Below are positions 1 to 8,725 of a stretch of DNA of 64,000 bases, one piece after another. Below the pieces are notes generated by a model. It was not told where the DNA came from. It was given only the letters and a program-made list of their open reading frames with translations, and did no database searches. The position numbers and the translations under genes are program-made. Position 1 is the stretch's first letter. Each line of letters begins with the position of its first letter. This DNA is from Azospirillum griseum (GTDB lineage: Bacteria; Pseudomonadota; Alphaproteobacteria; Azospirillales; Azospirillaceae): NCBI RefSeq assembly GCF_003966125.1, contig NZ_RXMA01000007.1, positions 173,327 to 237,326 on the forward strand. Reading direction: 5' to 3'.

Positions 1-970
1 TGATCTGGTCCATCGGAAACACCTTCGACGATTCAGCGTAGAAGGGGGCCAACGCCTTTTCGAAACCGGCGCGGTCGAACTCCGCCGTCGGGGTGATGGT
101 GATCCCTGACGCCTTCAACGCCTCCAGCCCCTTGGCGTCGCGCTCGCGCACGAACTTGCGCGAAGCCTTGCCGCCCAGCTTCGCCGCCTCTTGCAGCGCC
201 TTCTGATCGTCCGGCGACATGTCGCCCATCGCGTCGGCGTTGATGAGGATCACCGCCGGGGCGTAGGTGTGGTAGCTGAGGGTGATGTGGCTCTGCACCT
301 CGTTCAGCTTGGCCCCGACAATGGTGGTGATCGGGTTTTCCTGGCCTTCGGCCTGGCCGTTCTTCAGCGCCGGATAAACCTGCGCGAAGGGCAGCGTGAA
401 GGGTTTGGCCCCCAGGCTTTCGAACGCCTTCTTGTAGATCTCGCTCTCGGCGATGCGGATCTTCATGCCGGAGATGTCCGCCGGGGTCTTGATCGGCCGC
501 ACGGAATTGGTGAGCTGGCGGAAACCGTTCTCGCCCCAGGCCAGACCAACCACGCCCAGCGGCTTGAAGCTCTCCAGCAGCTTGTCGCCGATCGGCCCGT
601 CCAGCACCAGATCGACGTGCGCCTCGTCCCGGAACAGCAGCATCAGGTCGAGGATGCCCATGGTGGTGTTGAACTGCGCCAGCGCCCCGCCGGAGGAGGA
701 CATGACCATGTCGATGGTCCCCAGCTTGACGCCGTCGAGCATCGCCTTGCCGTCGCCGAGCGCGCTGGCGGGGAATTCCTCAATGCTGTAGCGACCGGCG
801 GTCCGGCGCTCCAGCTCCTCGTTCATCACACGAACGGCTTCGCTGAATTGGGAGCCTTTCGCCAGAACATGGCCGATCTTGAACTTCTGCCCAGCATCAG
901 CACCGGTCGCAGCCATCGCGAGACCCAGGCCAACGGCCACGCCCAAAATCGCTTTCACATGCGCCCCCAT
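1..970 (-). CDS. TRAP transporter substrate-binding protein, DctP family (3' end outside window)
   Basis: Periplasmic solute-binding subunit of a tripartite ATP-independent transporter. The reading frame stays open from the ATG at 970 to the left edge, giving about 323 residues without a stop, so only the extreme C-terminus is missing. It begins with a signal peptide (hydrophobic run followed by ATGADA) and carries the family pattern: GMKIRI, then SLGAKPFTLPFAQVYPALKNGQAEGQENP, the core region that contacts the carboxylate in DctP proteins. An alternative GTG start at 958 would give a more typical MKAILG signal peptide and has a G-rich Shine-Dalgarno directly upstream. The ligand is not predictable, but the gene lies beside an acid-sugar catabolic locus, which suits an organic or sugar acid. 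Membrane subunits (DctQM) are not in the window. Confidence 0.9.
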   Translation of the reverse strand, partial: MGAHVKAILGVAVGLGLAMAATGADAGQKFKIGHVLAKGSQFSEAVRVMNEELERRTAGRYSIEEFPASALGDGKAMLDGVKLGTIDMVMSSSGGALAQFNTTMGILDLMLLFRDEAHVDLVLDGPIGDKLLESFKPLGVVGLAWGENGFRQLTNSVRPIKTPADISGMKIRIAESEIYKKAFESLGAKPFTLPFAQVYPALKNGQAEGQENPITTIVGAKLNEVQSHITLSYHTYAPAVILINADAMGDMSPDDQKALQEAAKLGGKASRKFVRERDAKGLEALKASGITITPTAEFDRAGFEKALAPFYAESSKVFPMDQI

Positions 971-1344
971 TGATTATAGAGAGTATCCAAAAGGCAGAGT
1001 AGTACCTCTTTTAGCAGAAAAACCCTTGGCCGCGCAACAAGCTGAGTTCCAATCATCCGCGATGATGCACGCGTTCGAGACAGCAGACGCAGCCTTTTAA
1101 GAGTCATCGAGACAAAGGTGAGTGAATTTTTGTTGAAAAACACAAAAATTCATATTCCCAACGATTGTTATCGTGGCTTCCCAAGGTCCTTATGGCGCGC
1201 GTGAAGAGGCATGGCGGCAAAGGCGGAGGACGGTGATTGGGAAAGATTGACCGTCAAGGAGGCAAAAATGGTGCTGCTCCCGGCACCGTCAACTTGCTGG
1301 CACTGGCGGTTAGCGATGGCGCGGTTTGCCCCTGGGCTGGTTGA
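971..1344. other. AT-richer intergenic region without a gene
   Basis: The stretch between dctP and the IS6 remnant has no convincing coding frame on either strand. The part from 971 to about 1190 is much richer in A and T than its surroundings and contains a TATAAT-like hexamer on the minus strand at 973-978. This lies so close to the dctP start that transcription from it would favour the GTG start at 958. I see no other structured element. Confidence 0.4.
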
Positions 1345-1644
1345 TCAGGCGGCCAACGGCGCGCCGACGACCTCGGCCCAGGTGGCGAAAGCCTGGGCGC
1401 GGTAGTCGGAGGCGGAGCGGCTGTCTCGGCGCAGATGGAAAAGGGTCTTGATCGGGGCGTGGATGGAGAGGAAACGCTGGACCTGGTGGGGCGACTGGAA
1501 ACGCTTCATCTGGCGCTCCCGCCGCCGGGTGGGTTGGTGATGATTCTCGGATCGGTTGTTCAGCCCCTTGTGCTGGTGGTGTTCCACCCCCGGCATGATC
1601 GCCCGCTTGGCGGCGGCGTAGGACTTCAGGGTGGCGGGGATCAA
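1345..1644 (-). pseudogene. IS6-family transposase, C-terminal remnant
   Basis: Only the last 95 or so residues of a DDE transposase of the IS6/IS26 family remain. Visible family signatures are ATLKSYAAAKRAI, then EHHQHKGLNNRSENHHQPTR (the region around the last catalytic Glu), RERQMKRFQSP and FHLRRD, ending in the usual FATWAEV tail. Intact members are about 230-240 residues, so the N-terminal half with the first two catalytic Asp residues is gone. The homology stops abruptly near 1640 and nothing recognisable continues upstream. No terminal inverted repeat was found. It marks an old insertion between the catabolic operon and the TRAP gene. Confidence 0.75.
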
Positions 1645-1742
1645 GGCGCATCGTCATGCCGTTCCATACCCCGCACGCACCGCCTCGGCAACTGCGGGGC
1701 AACAAGTTGACGATGCCCCCCTGATGCGGCCACCCGGCGCCG

Positions 1743-2462
1743 CTACACCAGCGAGGCCCCACCGCAAACAACGATGCGTTGCCCGGTGAGGCTCCCCGCC
1801 GCGTGCGACAGCAGGAAGGCGGTCAGCCCCGCCACCTCCTCCGGTTTCACGAAACGGCCGATGGGCGGGCGTTTGGGCTGGACCCCGGCGCGGTTGGGGT
1901 CGGCCAGCATCGGCGTGTCGGTGGCACCGGGGGCCACGACGTTCACCATGATCCCGCGTTCGGCCAGTTCGATGGCCCAGGACCGCGCCATGCCGACCAG
2001 TGCGGCCTTGCTCGCCGCGTATTGGCTGCGCCCCGCCGACCCGTCGGACGTGCGGCTGCCGATCAGCACCACCCGACCGCCGTCGGGCATGGTCGGGACG
2101 GTGTGTTCCACCAGTTGGGTCGCCGCCTCCACATGCAGCCGCCACATCGCCCGCGCGTCGTCGGCGGGCAATCCGCCCAACCGCCCGACGCGCAGGATGC
2201 CGGCGGCGTGCACCAGCGCCCCGACCGGCGGCAGGGCGGCCAGCGCCGCCCCCAGCGCCGCCGCGTCCATCAGATCGACCGGGATCCAGCGCAAGCCCGG
2301 ATGGTCGCCCAGCGGGGCCGCCGGGGCGCTGCGGCTGAGGCCCCACACCGACCAGCCATCGGCCAGCAGCCGCGCGGCGATGGCCGCGCCAATGCCGGAG
2401 CTGACGCCCGTCACCAGGGCGCGGCGTTCCACCGCGCCCGCATCTACCACCACCTCAGCCAT
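1743..2462 (-). CDS. SDR-family NAD(P)-dependent oxidoreductase
   Basis: Classical short-chain dehydrogenase of 239 residues. The N-terminal Rossmann motif TGVSSGIG (about 19-26), HAAG near 88, the catalytic Ser in the VVLIGSRTSD strand and the YAASK pair (about 147-151) are all present, so the enzyme should be active. The start ATG lies inside the stop region of the upstream substrate-binding protein gene (8-bp overlap), showing translational coupling. It is the last gene of the leftward acid-sugar locus and probably oxidises or reduces a hydroxyl of the transported compound. The substrate cannot be read from sequence. Confidence 0.88.
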   Translation of the reverse strand: MAEVVVDAGAVERRALVTGVSSGIGAAIAARLLADGWSVWGLSRSAPAAPLGDHPGLRWIPVDLMDAAALGAALAALPPVGALVHAAGILRVGRLGGLPADDARAMWRLHVEAATQLVEHTVPTMPDGGRVVLIGSRTSDGSAGRSQYAASKAALVGMARSWAIELAERGIMVNVVAPGATDTPMLADPNRAGVQPKRPPIGRFVKPEEVAGLTAFLLSHAAGSLTGQRIVVCGGASLV

Positions 2463-3540
2463 TGTAGGCCATGGCCTGCGCCTTGATCGCCGCGACGTCG
2501 AAGGCGTTGATGTCGGCGATCAGGTCGTTGGTGTAGAAGCGCGACAGATCCTTCGCCTCCATCCCGTTCAGCGCCATTTCGGTGGTGAACTCGTCCGGGT
2601 TGATCTGGCCGAACTTGTAGCCGTCGTAGGGCGCTTGATAGAGCTTGACCCGGCGGCTGATGGCGACCAGCACGGCCTTGACCGCCTCCTCCTCGCTGCT
2701 GCCGCGCGGGGCGGTTTCGGGGTAGAGCTTCAGGAAGGCCTTGGCCCCGGCGGTGGGGTTGGCCAGCAGGAAGGCCGAGGATTTGGCCGCCGCCCGCCCG
2801 AAGCCGACCATCAACGCCCGCTCGTTCTTCACCCGGTCGCGCAGCGCCATCAGGAATTGGCCGCCGATCATCGGCAGACCGGTCGGGCGGGTCAGGATGT
2901 CGAAGGGAATCCCCGCCCCTTCGATCAGGCCAAAGCCGGTGTCGTAATAGGCCAGCGCGTCGATCGCCCCGCGTTGCAGGGCCACGCCCGCCGGAACGCC
3001 GCTGCCCACCGCCGTCCACTTCACGTCGCGGTCGGGATCGATGCCCATGTTTTTCAGCACGTTGCGGGTGACGGGGTATTCGGTTCCGCCGAAATCCGAC
3101 ACGCCGATGTTCTTGCCCTTCAGGTCGGTGTAGGCCTTGATCGCCGCCCCCGGCTTCACCGCCACATCCCATTTGTAGGGGTAGGTGTATTGGTAGAAGT
3201 TGATGGCCTCGCCCCATTCGCCCTTGGCCAGGATCGGCAGGGCGTAGGACGGCACGCCGATGCCGATGTCCACATCGCCCCGGTCCACCGCGACCTGCAC
3301 GTTGGCGTTGCCGCCCACCGCCATGCCCTTGACCGTGAAGCCTTCGGCGGCGTTGTAGCCCAGCGCCTCGCCGATCAGCAGATTGATGACGCTGGCGTTC
3401 AGCGATTTCAGCCCGACGCCCAGCTTGACCGTGCGCGCGGCGGTCTGCGCCGACAGCGACCGTGGGCCGAGCGCCAGGGCAGCGGCGAAAACGCCCGCCG
3501 CTTGCAGGCAGTGACGGCGGGTGAGGCGAAGCGTGGTCAT
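2455..3540 (-). CDS. ABC transporter substrate-binding protein, NMT1/TauA-like
   Basis: 361-residue periplasmic binding protein of the nitrate/sulfonate/taurine type. Residues 1-32 form an export signal with a twin arginine (LTRRHCLQAAG) and a hydrophobic stretch ending near LSAQ, suggesting Tat export. The mature part begins with the usual VKLGVGLKSLNASVINLLIGEALG strand-helix and has the two-lobe layout. The longer open frame that runs to 4266 is excluded because it overlaps the permease and because the signal peptide starts at 3540. Permease and ATPase genes follow immediately upstream in the same operon. Ligand unknown. Confidence 0.88.
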   Translation of the reverse strand: MTTLRLTRRHCLQAAGVFAAALALGPRSLSAQTAARTVKLGVGLKSLNASVINLLIGEALGYNAAEGFTVKGMAVGGNANVQVAVDRGDVDIGIGVPSYALPILAKGEWGEAINFYQYTYPYKWDVAVKPGAAIKAYTDLKGKNIGVSDFGGTEYPVTRNVLKNMGIDPDRDVKWTAVGSGVPAGVALQRGAIDALAYYDTGFGLIEGAGIPFDILTRPTGLPMIGGQFLMALRDRVKNERALMVGFGRAAAKSSAFLLANPTAGAKAFLKLYPETAPRGSSEEEAVKAVLVAISRRVKLYQAPYDGYKFGQINPDEFTTEMALNGMEAKDLSRFYTNDLIADINAFDVAAIKAQAMAYNG

Positions 3541-3611
3541 GTCGGTGTCCTCCCTCTTCGATGTTTTGCTTGTCGGTGTTTGATACGGGTGATGATGACG
3601 GGCCGCCGCCC

Positions 3612-4484
3612 TCACTTGCGACCCCGGCCCCAATGGACGATGCGTTGCTCCAGCCCGCGCACGATGCCATGCAACAGAATGCCAAAGGCACCGAGAATGA
3701 CCAGCGCGGCGAACACGCCCGCCACGTCCGTCACCGCCTGGGCCTGGGTGATGACAACGCCCATGCCCTGCTGCGCGCCGAGGAATTCGGCGACAATGGT
3801 CCCAAGCAGGGCGTACACCACCGCCATGTCCAGACCGGCGAAGATGTAGGGGGCCGCACTGGGCAGCTTGACGATGCGGTAGGTCTCCAACCGCGAGGCG
3901 GAGAGCGAGCGCATCAGGTCGATCTTTTCCGGCTCCACCGCGCGCAGGCCGGTGAAGCTGTTGATGAGGATCGGGAAAAAGGCCAGCAACCCGGCAATCG
4001 CGATCTTCGATCCGTCGCCAAAGCCGAACCAGATCACCACCAGCGGCGCGATGGCGACCTTGGGCAGGCTTTGCAGCGCAAAGGCGTAGGGCATCAGCAG
4101 CTTTTCGATGGTCCGGCTTTCCGCCATCAGCGACCCCAGGACCAGCCCCAGCCCGCCGCCCGCCGCCAACCCGATGGCGGCGTTCTTCAGCGTGCCCCAC
4201 AGCGGCAGGTAATAGCCCAGCGGATCGGTGGGCGACACCGCCAGCCCGGACCACAGCGCCTTCCACACCGCCGTCGGCGACGGCAGGATGTAGGACGGGA
4301 TGTTGAGGTAGCGCACGGCCAGCGCCCAGCCGCCGAACAGAACCACCAGCCCCACGGCGGCGATCAGGGTCCCGTTGACCGGCTCCTTGCTGCGGCGGTG
4401 GGCGGTGGACGGGGTGGATTCAACGCTGGCATCGGTCACGGCCGCATCGGCCACGGCCAGGGTGATGTCCGGCTTGCTCATCAT
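3612..4484 (-). CDS. ABC transporter permease, TauC/SsuC-like
   Basis: Inner-membrane permease of 290 residues (BPD_transp_1 type). It has a short hydrophilic N-terminus (about 40 residues), then six predicted hydrophobic segments. The EAA-type cytoplasmic loop that contacts the ATPase is visible around SLSASRLETYRIVKLPSAAPYIFAGL (roughly 193-220). Its start overlaps the stop of the ATPase gene by 4 bp, and the binding-protein gene follows 71 bp downstream, completing an importer cassette. Confidence 0.9.
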   Translation of the reverse strand: MMSKPDITLAVADAAVTDASVESTPSTAHRRSKEPVNGTLIAAVGLVVLFGGWALAVRYLNIPSYILPSPTAVWKALWSGLAVSPTDPLGYYLPLWGTLKNAAIGLAAGGGLGLVLGSLMAESRTIEKLLMPYAFALQSLPKVAIAPLVVIWFGFGDGSKIAIAGLLAFFPILINSFTGLRAVEPEKIDLMRSLSASRLETYRIVKLPSAAPYIFAGLDMAVVYALLGTIVAEFLGAQQGMGVVITQAQAVTDVAGVFAALVILGAFGILLHGIVRGLEQRIVHWGRGRK

Positions 4485-5302
4485 TCCTCTCCCTGCCCGG
4501 TCAGAAGCCCACGGATGTCCTTGGCCAGCGCCGGGTAATCCGGGTGGCTGATGATGGTGTCGTTGCTGCGCGGGCGCGGGATGTTCACCGCCAGATCGCG
4601 CAGCACGCGGCCTGGCCGCGCCGACATCACGATCACCCGGTCGGCCAGGAAGATGGCTTCCGAAATCGAATGGGTGATGAGCAGCACCGTCTTGCCGGTG
4701 GCCTGCCAGATGCGTTGCAGCTCCAGATTCATCCGCTCGCGCGTCAGGGCGTCGAGCGCGCCAAAGGGTTCGTCCATCAGCAGGATGCGCGGGTTGCGCA
4801 CCAGGGCGCGGCAGATGCCCGCGCGCTGCTGCATGCCGCCCGACAGCTCATAGGGATAGCGCCCGCCGAAATCCTTCAGCCCGGCGACGTCGAGCAGACG
4901 GTCCACATCGTCCGCCCCCTCGCGCCGCCCGCCGCCGACGCGCAGCGGCAGCGCCACATTCTCGCGCACCGTCAGCCAGGGCAGCAGATTGGCCTGCTGG
5001 AACACGACGCCGACGTCGCGCGACGGGCCGGTGACGGGGGTTCCGCCCAACGTCACCTGTCCGCTGTCGTAATCGTCCAGGCCCGCCAGGATGCGCAGCA
5101 GCGTGCTCTTGCCGCAGCCCGACGGGCCGACGACGCAGACGAACTCGCCGTCGGCGATGTCCAGATGGATGCCGGACAGCGCCTGCACCCGCCCGCCCGC
5201 AAAGGATTTCTTCAGGTTGCGGATCTGGATCAGCGCCGGACGCTGACCGGCCCGTGGGGCGGGCGTCAGGGTCGGGGCTGTCTGTGTCGCGTTCAGGGCC
5301 AT
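4481..5302 (-). CDS. ABC transporter ATP-binding protein, TauB/SsuB-like
   Basis: 273-residue ATPase energising the neighbouring permease. Motifs in order: Walker A GPSGCGKST (about 59-67), Q-loop VVFQQANLLPW, signature LSGGMQQRAGICRAL, Walker B ILLMDEPFGALD, and the switch His in LLITHSISEA. All are intact. It lies between the sialidase-like gene (14 bp gap) and the permease (4 bp overlap) in the leftward operon. Confidence 0.93.
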   Translation of the reverse strand: MALNATQTAPTLTPAPRAGQRPALIQIRNLKKSFAGGRVQALSGIHLDIADGEFVCVVGPSGCGKSTLLRILAGLDDYDSGQVTLGGTPVTGPSRDVGVVFQQANLLPWLTVRENVALPLRVGGGRREGADDVDRLLDVAGLKDFGGRYPYELSGGMQQRAGICRALVRNPRILLMDEPFGALDALTRERMNLELQRIWQATGKTVLLITHSISEAIFLADRVIVMSARPGRVLRDLAVNIPRPRSNDTIISHPDYPALAKDIRGLLTGQGEE

Positions 5303-5316
5303 GCCGGTGTCCTCCC

Positions 5317-6573
5317 TTACCGTTTGGAACCGGCGGCGACCCAGCCAACCGGTACGTCGGTGTGTTTGATCGCCTGCCGGAAATAGGTGTAGGCGATGCG
5401 CAACCGCCCGTCGGGCGCTTGCAGGATGACCGGGTATGAGAATTCCCGGTTCAGCTTGTCCTTGGAATTGTTGGTCATGCAGAAACCGTCGCCAACCTCC
5501 AGGTCGCGGCGTTCCGGCCAGGTCAGCCCGCCGTCGGACGACAGCGCCAGCGCCAGCGGCGCGCGCGGCGCGCCCCAGAAGGCGGTCCGCCCCGCCGGTT
5601 CCGCCTCGGCAGAGGTTGCAGGCGTTGCCGGAGCCGCCGTTTCGGCCCCGTCTTCCTCCTCCAGATCATCGTAAAGACCCAAACGGCGGTCGGTGGCGTC
5701 GGCGGCACTGGCGTGGTTGTAGACGATGGCGAGCCGCCCGTCGGCCAGCGCCGTCACCTGGATCGAGGAGTTGTTGTTCGGCAGTTCGGTCGGCTGCGGC
5801 GCGCTCCAGCTCCGCCCGCCATCCTCCGACACGCTGCGATAGACGTGATCGGCCCACCGGCTGCGGTAGAAGGCAGCAAGCCGTCCGTCGGCCAGCGGCA
5901 CGATGTTCATGTGGACACAGCCCACGCTGTCGGGAACCGGGTGTTCGGTCCAGCTTTGGCCGCCATCGCTCGACCGGCGCACCGCGCTGGTGTCGTGATC
6001 ACCGACCCAGGCGCGGCCCGGCGTGCCGTGGCACAGGAAGGTCGGCAGCAGCCAATCGCCGTTGGGCAAAACCACCACCGGCTGCCGGATGAACACACCG
6101 GTGTCGCCCTCCCCCTCGAACAGGGTGCGCACCGGCCCCCAGCTCTGCCCCTGGTCGTGGGAGACGCGGCAGCGGACGATGGCCGTGTTCTGATGGCCGG
6201 AGATCTGGGCGGTGTAGAACAGCCACAGCGCGCCGTCGGGGGCGGGGAACAGGACCGGGTTCTGCTCCGACCGGGTGGGATCGTCCGACAGCTTGACCGG
6301 GGCCTGCCAGCGGTCCGCCCCGGCGGGCAGGCGGGCGGCGTGGATCGACACGTCGGGAATCCCCTCCTGCGTGCCGCCGAACCAGGCGCACAGCAGATCG
6401 CCGTTGGGCAACTGGGCCAGATTGGCCGCGTGGTTCTGCACGCAGGGCGAGGGCAGAAAGGCGTCCACCCGCTGGGGATCGTCGGGACGGGTCCGCAGCG
6501 GGCCGCGCTGGTCCGACGGCGGCGGCGGGGCAGGGTTGACGATGGGGGGCCGGGGGGTCGTCAGGGCGGTCAT
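5317..6573 (-). CDS. BNR-repeat sialidase-like protein
   Basis: 418-residue six-bladed propeller protein of the exo-alpha-sialidase / BNR superfamily. Asp-box-like motifs are seen at SHDQGQSWG, SSDGGQSWT, SEDGGRSWS and SSDGGLTWP, and RQPVVVLPNGDWLLP is typical of this bacterial subfamily. No signal peptide is visible, so it probably acts in the cytoplasm, unlike secreted sialidases. A short acidic and Ala-rich insertion (about 290-320) interrupts one blade. The start at 6573 follows the aldolase stop by 5 bp. The company of a DapA/N-acetylneuraminate-lyase family gene suggests they process the same sugar acid, but true sialidase activity is unproven. Confidence 0.8.
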   Translation of the reverse strand: MTALTTPRPPIVNPAPPPPSDQRGPLRTRPDDPQRVDAFLPSPCVQNHAANLAQLPNGDLLCAWFGGTQEGIPDVSIHAARLPAGADRWQAPVKLSDDPTRSEQNPVLFPAPDGALWLFYTAQISGHQNTAIVRCRVSHDQGQSWGPVRTLFEGEGDTGVFIRQPVVVLPNGDWLLPTFLCHGTPGRAWVGDHDTSAVRRSSDGGQSWTEHPVPDSVGCVHMNIVPLADGRLAAFYRSRWADHVYRSVSEDGGRSWSAPQPTELPNNNSSIQVTALADGRLAIVYNHASAADATDRRLGLYDDLEEEDGAETAAPATPATSAEAEPAGRTAFWGAPRAPLALALSSDGGLTWPERRDLEVGDGFCMTNNSKDKLNREFSYPVILQAPDGRLRIAYTYFRQAIKHTDVPVGWVAAGSKR

Positions 6574-6578
6574 CGGCG

Positions 6579-7487
6579 TCACTCCGGCGATCCGTTGAGC
6601 GCGCCGTCCGTCGCCTCGGCGAAGCGGGCGGCGATGGCGGCGATGGCGCGGTCGGTGTCCGCCCCGATCAGCACCGGGCCACGGCTGTGGCCGACCGCCG
6701 GCATGGCGTGGAACAGCGCCCGCTTGACCATGGAAGGCGGGAAGCCCAGCGCGTAGAGGTCCTTGCGCAATTGGCCGAAATAGGCCTGCGCGGCGTCCGC
6801 CGCGTCGCCGTCGCGCCACGCCGTCCAGATCCGGTTCAGCGTCACCGGGGCAACGTTGCCCAGGCCCGACACGCAACCCGCCGCGCCGTGGCGCAGGCCG
6901 TGCAGGATCAGGGAATCCGGCCCGACCATCACATCGAAATCCGCGCGCGCGCGGGCGATCGCCAGGAAGCCGTCCAAGCTCTCCTGCGATCCGGCGCTGT
7001 CCTTGATGCCGACGATGTTCGGATGATCGGCCAGGATGGCGGCGGCCTCCGGGGTCAGCGTGTTCCCGGTGCGCGCCGGGATGTTGTAGAGATAGAGCGG
7101 GACCGTCAGCGCGTCCGCCACCCGCCGGTAATAGCCGATCAGCTCGTCGGACGAACAGGCGATGAAAGACGGGGTGATGGCCGACACCGCCGCCACGCCC
7201 AACCCGGCGATGGCGCGGCCCAGCGCGATGGTCTGGTGGGTGGAAATCTCGCCGATGTGGGCCAGCACCGGAACCCGCCCGTTGGCGGCTTCCACGCACA
7301 GGGCGGCGGCGCGCTGCTTTTCCTCAAAGGACAGGGCGTAGAACTCGCCGTTGGTTCCGGCGCAGAACACGCCGTTGCCGACGGCGGCCTGCCGCGCGAC
7401 CTGCGCGCGCAACGCCGCCTCGTCCATCCGCTCCTCCGCGTCGAAGGGCGTGACGACGGCCACGAAAGGACCCGTGATCTTGCTCAT
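6579..7487 (-). CDS. Dihydrodipicolinate synthase / N-acetylneuraminate lyase family aldolase
   Basis: 302-residue class I aldolase of the DapA/NanA superfamily. The Schiff-base Lys lies in VGIKDSAGS, the catalytic Tyr in YLYNIPARTGN, and the pyruvate-carboxylate loop GTNGEF is present (the DapA form is GTTGE). I chose ATG 7487 over the GTG three codons upstream because an AGGTG Shine-Dalgarno sits six bases before it. DapA itself is unlikely given the catabolic operon; cleavage of a 2-keto-3-deoxy sugar acid to pyruvate plus an aldehyde is more plausible. The neighbouring Fe-alcohol dehydrogenase could then reduce or oxidise the aldehyde. Confidence 0.85.
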   Translation of the reverse strand: MSKITGPFVAVVTPFDAEERMDEAALRAQVARQAAVGNGVFCAGTNGEFYALSFEEKQRAAALCVEAANGRVPVLAHIGEISTHQTIALGRAIAGLGVAAVSAITPSFIACSSDELIGYYRRVADALTVPLYLYNIPARTGNTLTPEAAAILADHPNIVGIKDSAGSQESLDGFLAIARARADFDVMVGPDSLILHGLRHGAAGCVSGLGNVAPVTLNRIWTAWRDGDAADAAQAYFGQLRKDLYALGFPPSMVKRALFHAMPAVGHSRGPVLIGADTDRAIAAIAARFAEATDGALNGSPE

Positions 7488-7549
7488 TGGGGGCACCTGA
7501 CAAAGAGAACGGTCGGAACAATGGGGAACGGTCGGAAGAGAAAGGGCGA

Positions 7550-8686
7550 TCAGAGCGCGGCGCGGTACATGTTCAGGATGTCGTCGCGGCTCAGGTCACG
7601 CGGGTTGTTGTCCAACAGGCGGCGGATGGCGTGGGCGTCCTCCGCCATGCGGGGCAGATCGGCCTCCGGCACACCGAATTCCGACAGGCGCATGGTGCAG
7701 CCCAGCGCCACGCACCAGCCATGGGCGGCGCGCAGCACCGTGCCCGGATCCGCCGACGGCTCCAGCCCCAGCGCGGCCAGCACCGCCGCCGTCTTCTCCG
7801 GGACCGCCGGGGCGTTGAAGGCCAGCACATGCGGGAAGATCAGCGCGTTGGCGGCCCCGTGCGGGATGTGGTGGCGGGTCCCCAGCGGATAGGCCACCGC
7901 GTGGCCCGCCGCCGTGTTGACCGGCCCCAGACACACCCCGCCATAGAAGGAGGCGAGCGCCAGCCCGGCCCGCGCCTCGCGGTCCTGGCCGTTGGCGATG
8001 GCGCGCGGCAGGAAACGCCCGACCAGCCGGATGCCCTCCAGCGCGTACAGGTCGATCAGCGGATGCGCCTTGCGGTTGGTGTAGGCCTCCACGCAATGGG
8101 CCAGCGCGTCCACCCCGGTGGCGGCGGTGACGGCGGGCGGCACCGTCAGGGTCAGATCCGGGTCGATCACCGCCAGATCGGCCAGCGTGTGGCGGCTTTG
8201 CACCGCCAGCTTGCTTTGGCTGGCCGGGTCCGTCACCAGCGACCGGGTGCCGACCTCGCTGCCGGTCCCCGAGGTGGTCGGCACCTGCACCAGGGCGGCG
8301 CGCTTGCCCGCCACTTTCTCCGGCCCGACCACGTCGCGGATGGTCTGGCCGCTGCCCGGCAGCACCGCCGCCAGCTTGGCCAGATCCATGGCGCTGCCGC
8401 CGCCAAAGCCGATCACCGCCTGCGCCTGGCAGGATTCGGCCACCGCCAGCACAGCGTCCAGATTGGGGATGTCCGGTTCCGGCTTGATGTCGGCGAAGAC
8501 GGTGACGTCGCCGGACAGGCCCAGCCGCTCCACCCGGGCGGCGTTGAAGGCGTCGGCCACCACCAGCAGGCGGGTCAGCCCCTGCTCGGCCAGCCAACGC
8601 CCCACCTCCGGCGCGGTTCCGCCGCCAAAGACGACGCGGGGCGGGCGCAGCAGCTCAATTGGTGTGGTCAGATCAATCGGGGTCAT
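7550..8686 (-). CDS. Iron-containing alcohol dehydrogenase
   Basis: 378-residue group III (Fe-ADH) dehydrogenase. The NAD-binding GGGSAMDLAK motif is near residue 98, followed by PTTSGTGSE. The metal-binding Asp/His set is visible in TGVDALAHCVEAY and, further on, AGHAVAYPLGTRHHIPHG. It sits between the aldolase and the PdxA2-like gene (gaps 62 and 39 bp) and is probably cotranscribed with them. It likely interconverts an aldehyde and an alcohol from the acid-sugar pathway. Maleylacetate reductases are related, but no aromatic pathway gene is nearby. Confidence 0.9.
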   Translation of the reverse strand: MTPIDLTTPIELLRPPRVVFGGGTAPEVGRWLAEQGLTRLLVVADAFNAARVERLGLSGDVTVFADIKPEPDIPNLDAVLAVAESCQAQAVIGFGGGSAMDLAKLAAVLPGSGQTIRDVVGPEKVAGKRAALVQVPTTSGTGSEVGTRSLVTDPASQSKLAVQSRHTLADLAVIDPDLTLTVPPAVTAATGVDALAHCVEAYTNRKAHPLIDLYALEGIRLVGRFLPRAIANGQDREARAGLALASFYGGVCLGPVNTAAGHAVAYPLGTRHHIPHGAANALIFPHVLAFNAPAVPEKTAAVLAALGLEPSADPGTVLRAAHGWCVALGCTMRLSEFGVPEADLPRMAEDAHAIRRLLDNNPRDLSRDDILNMYRAAL

Positions 8687-8725
8687 GGCGGATCCTTGGG
8701 GTGTGCCCTTCCAAGCGGCGGCGGC

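Noticed and set aside
1774..3849. Long plus-strand open frame of 691 residues
   Set aside because: It is the antisense shadow of the SDR, binding-protein and permease genes in GC-rich DNA; the translation is Arg/Pro/Ala-rich and matches nothing recognisable.
5315..5328. CCTTACCGTTTGG, an almost exact partial match to the oriV iteron
   Set aside because: It spans the stop codon and last codons of the sialidase-like gene (SKR-stop), lacks the terminal G run, and stands alone far from the origin; chance is the simplest explanation.
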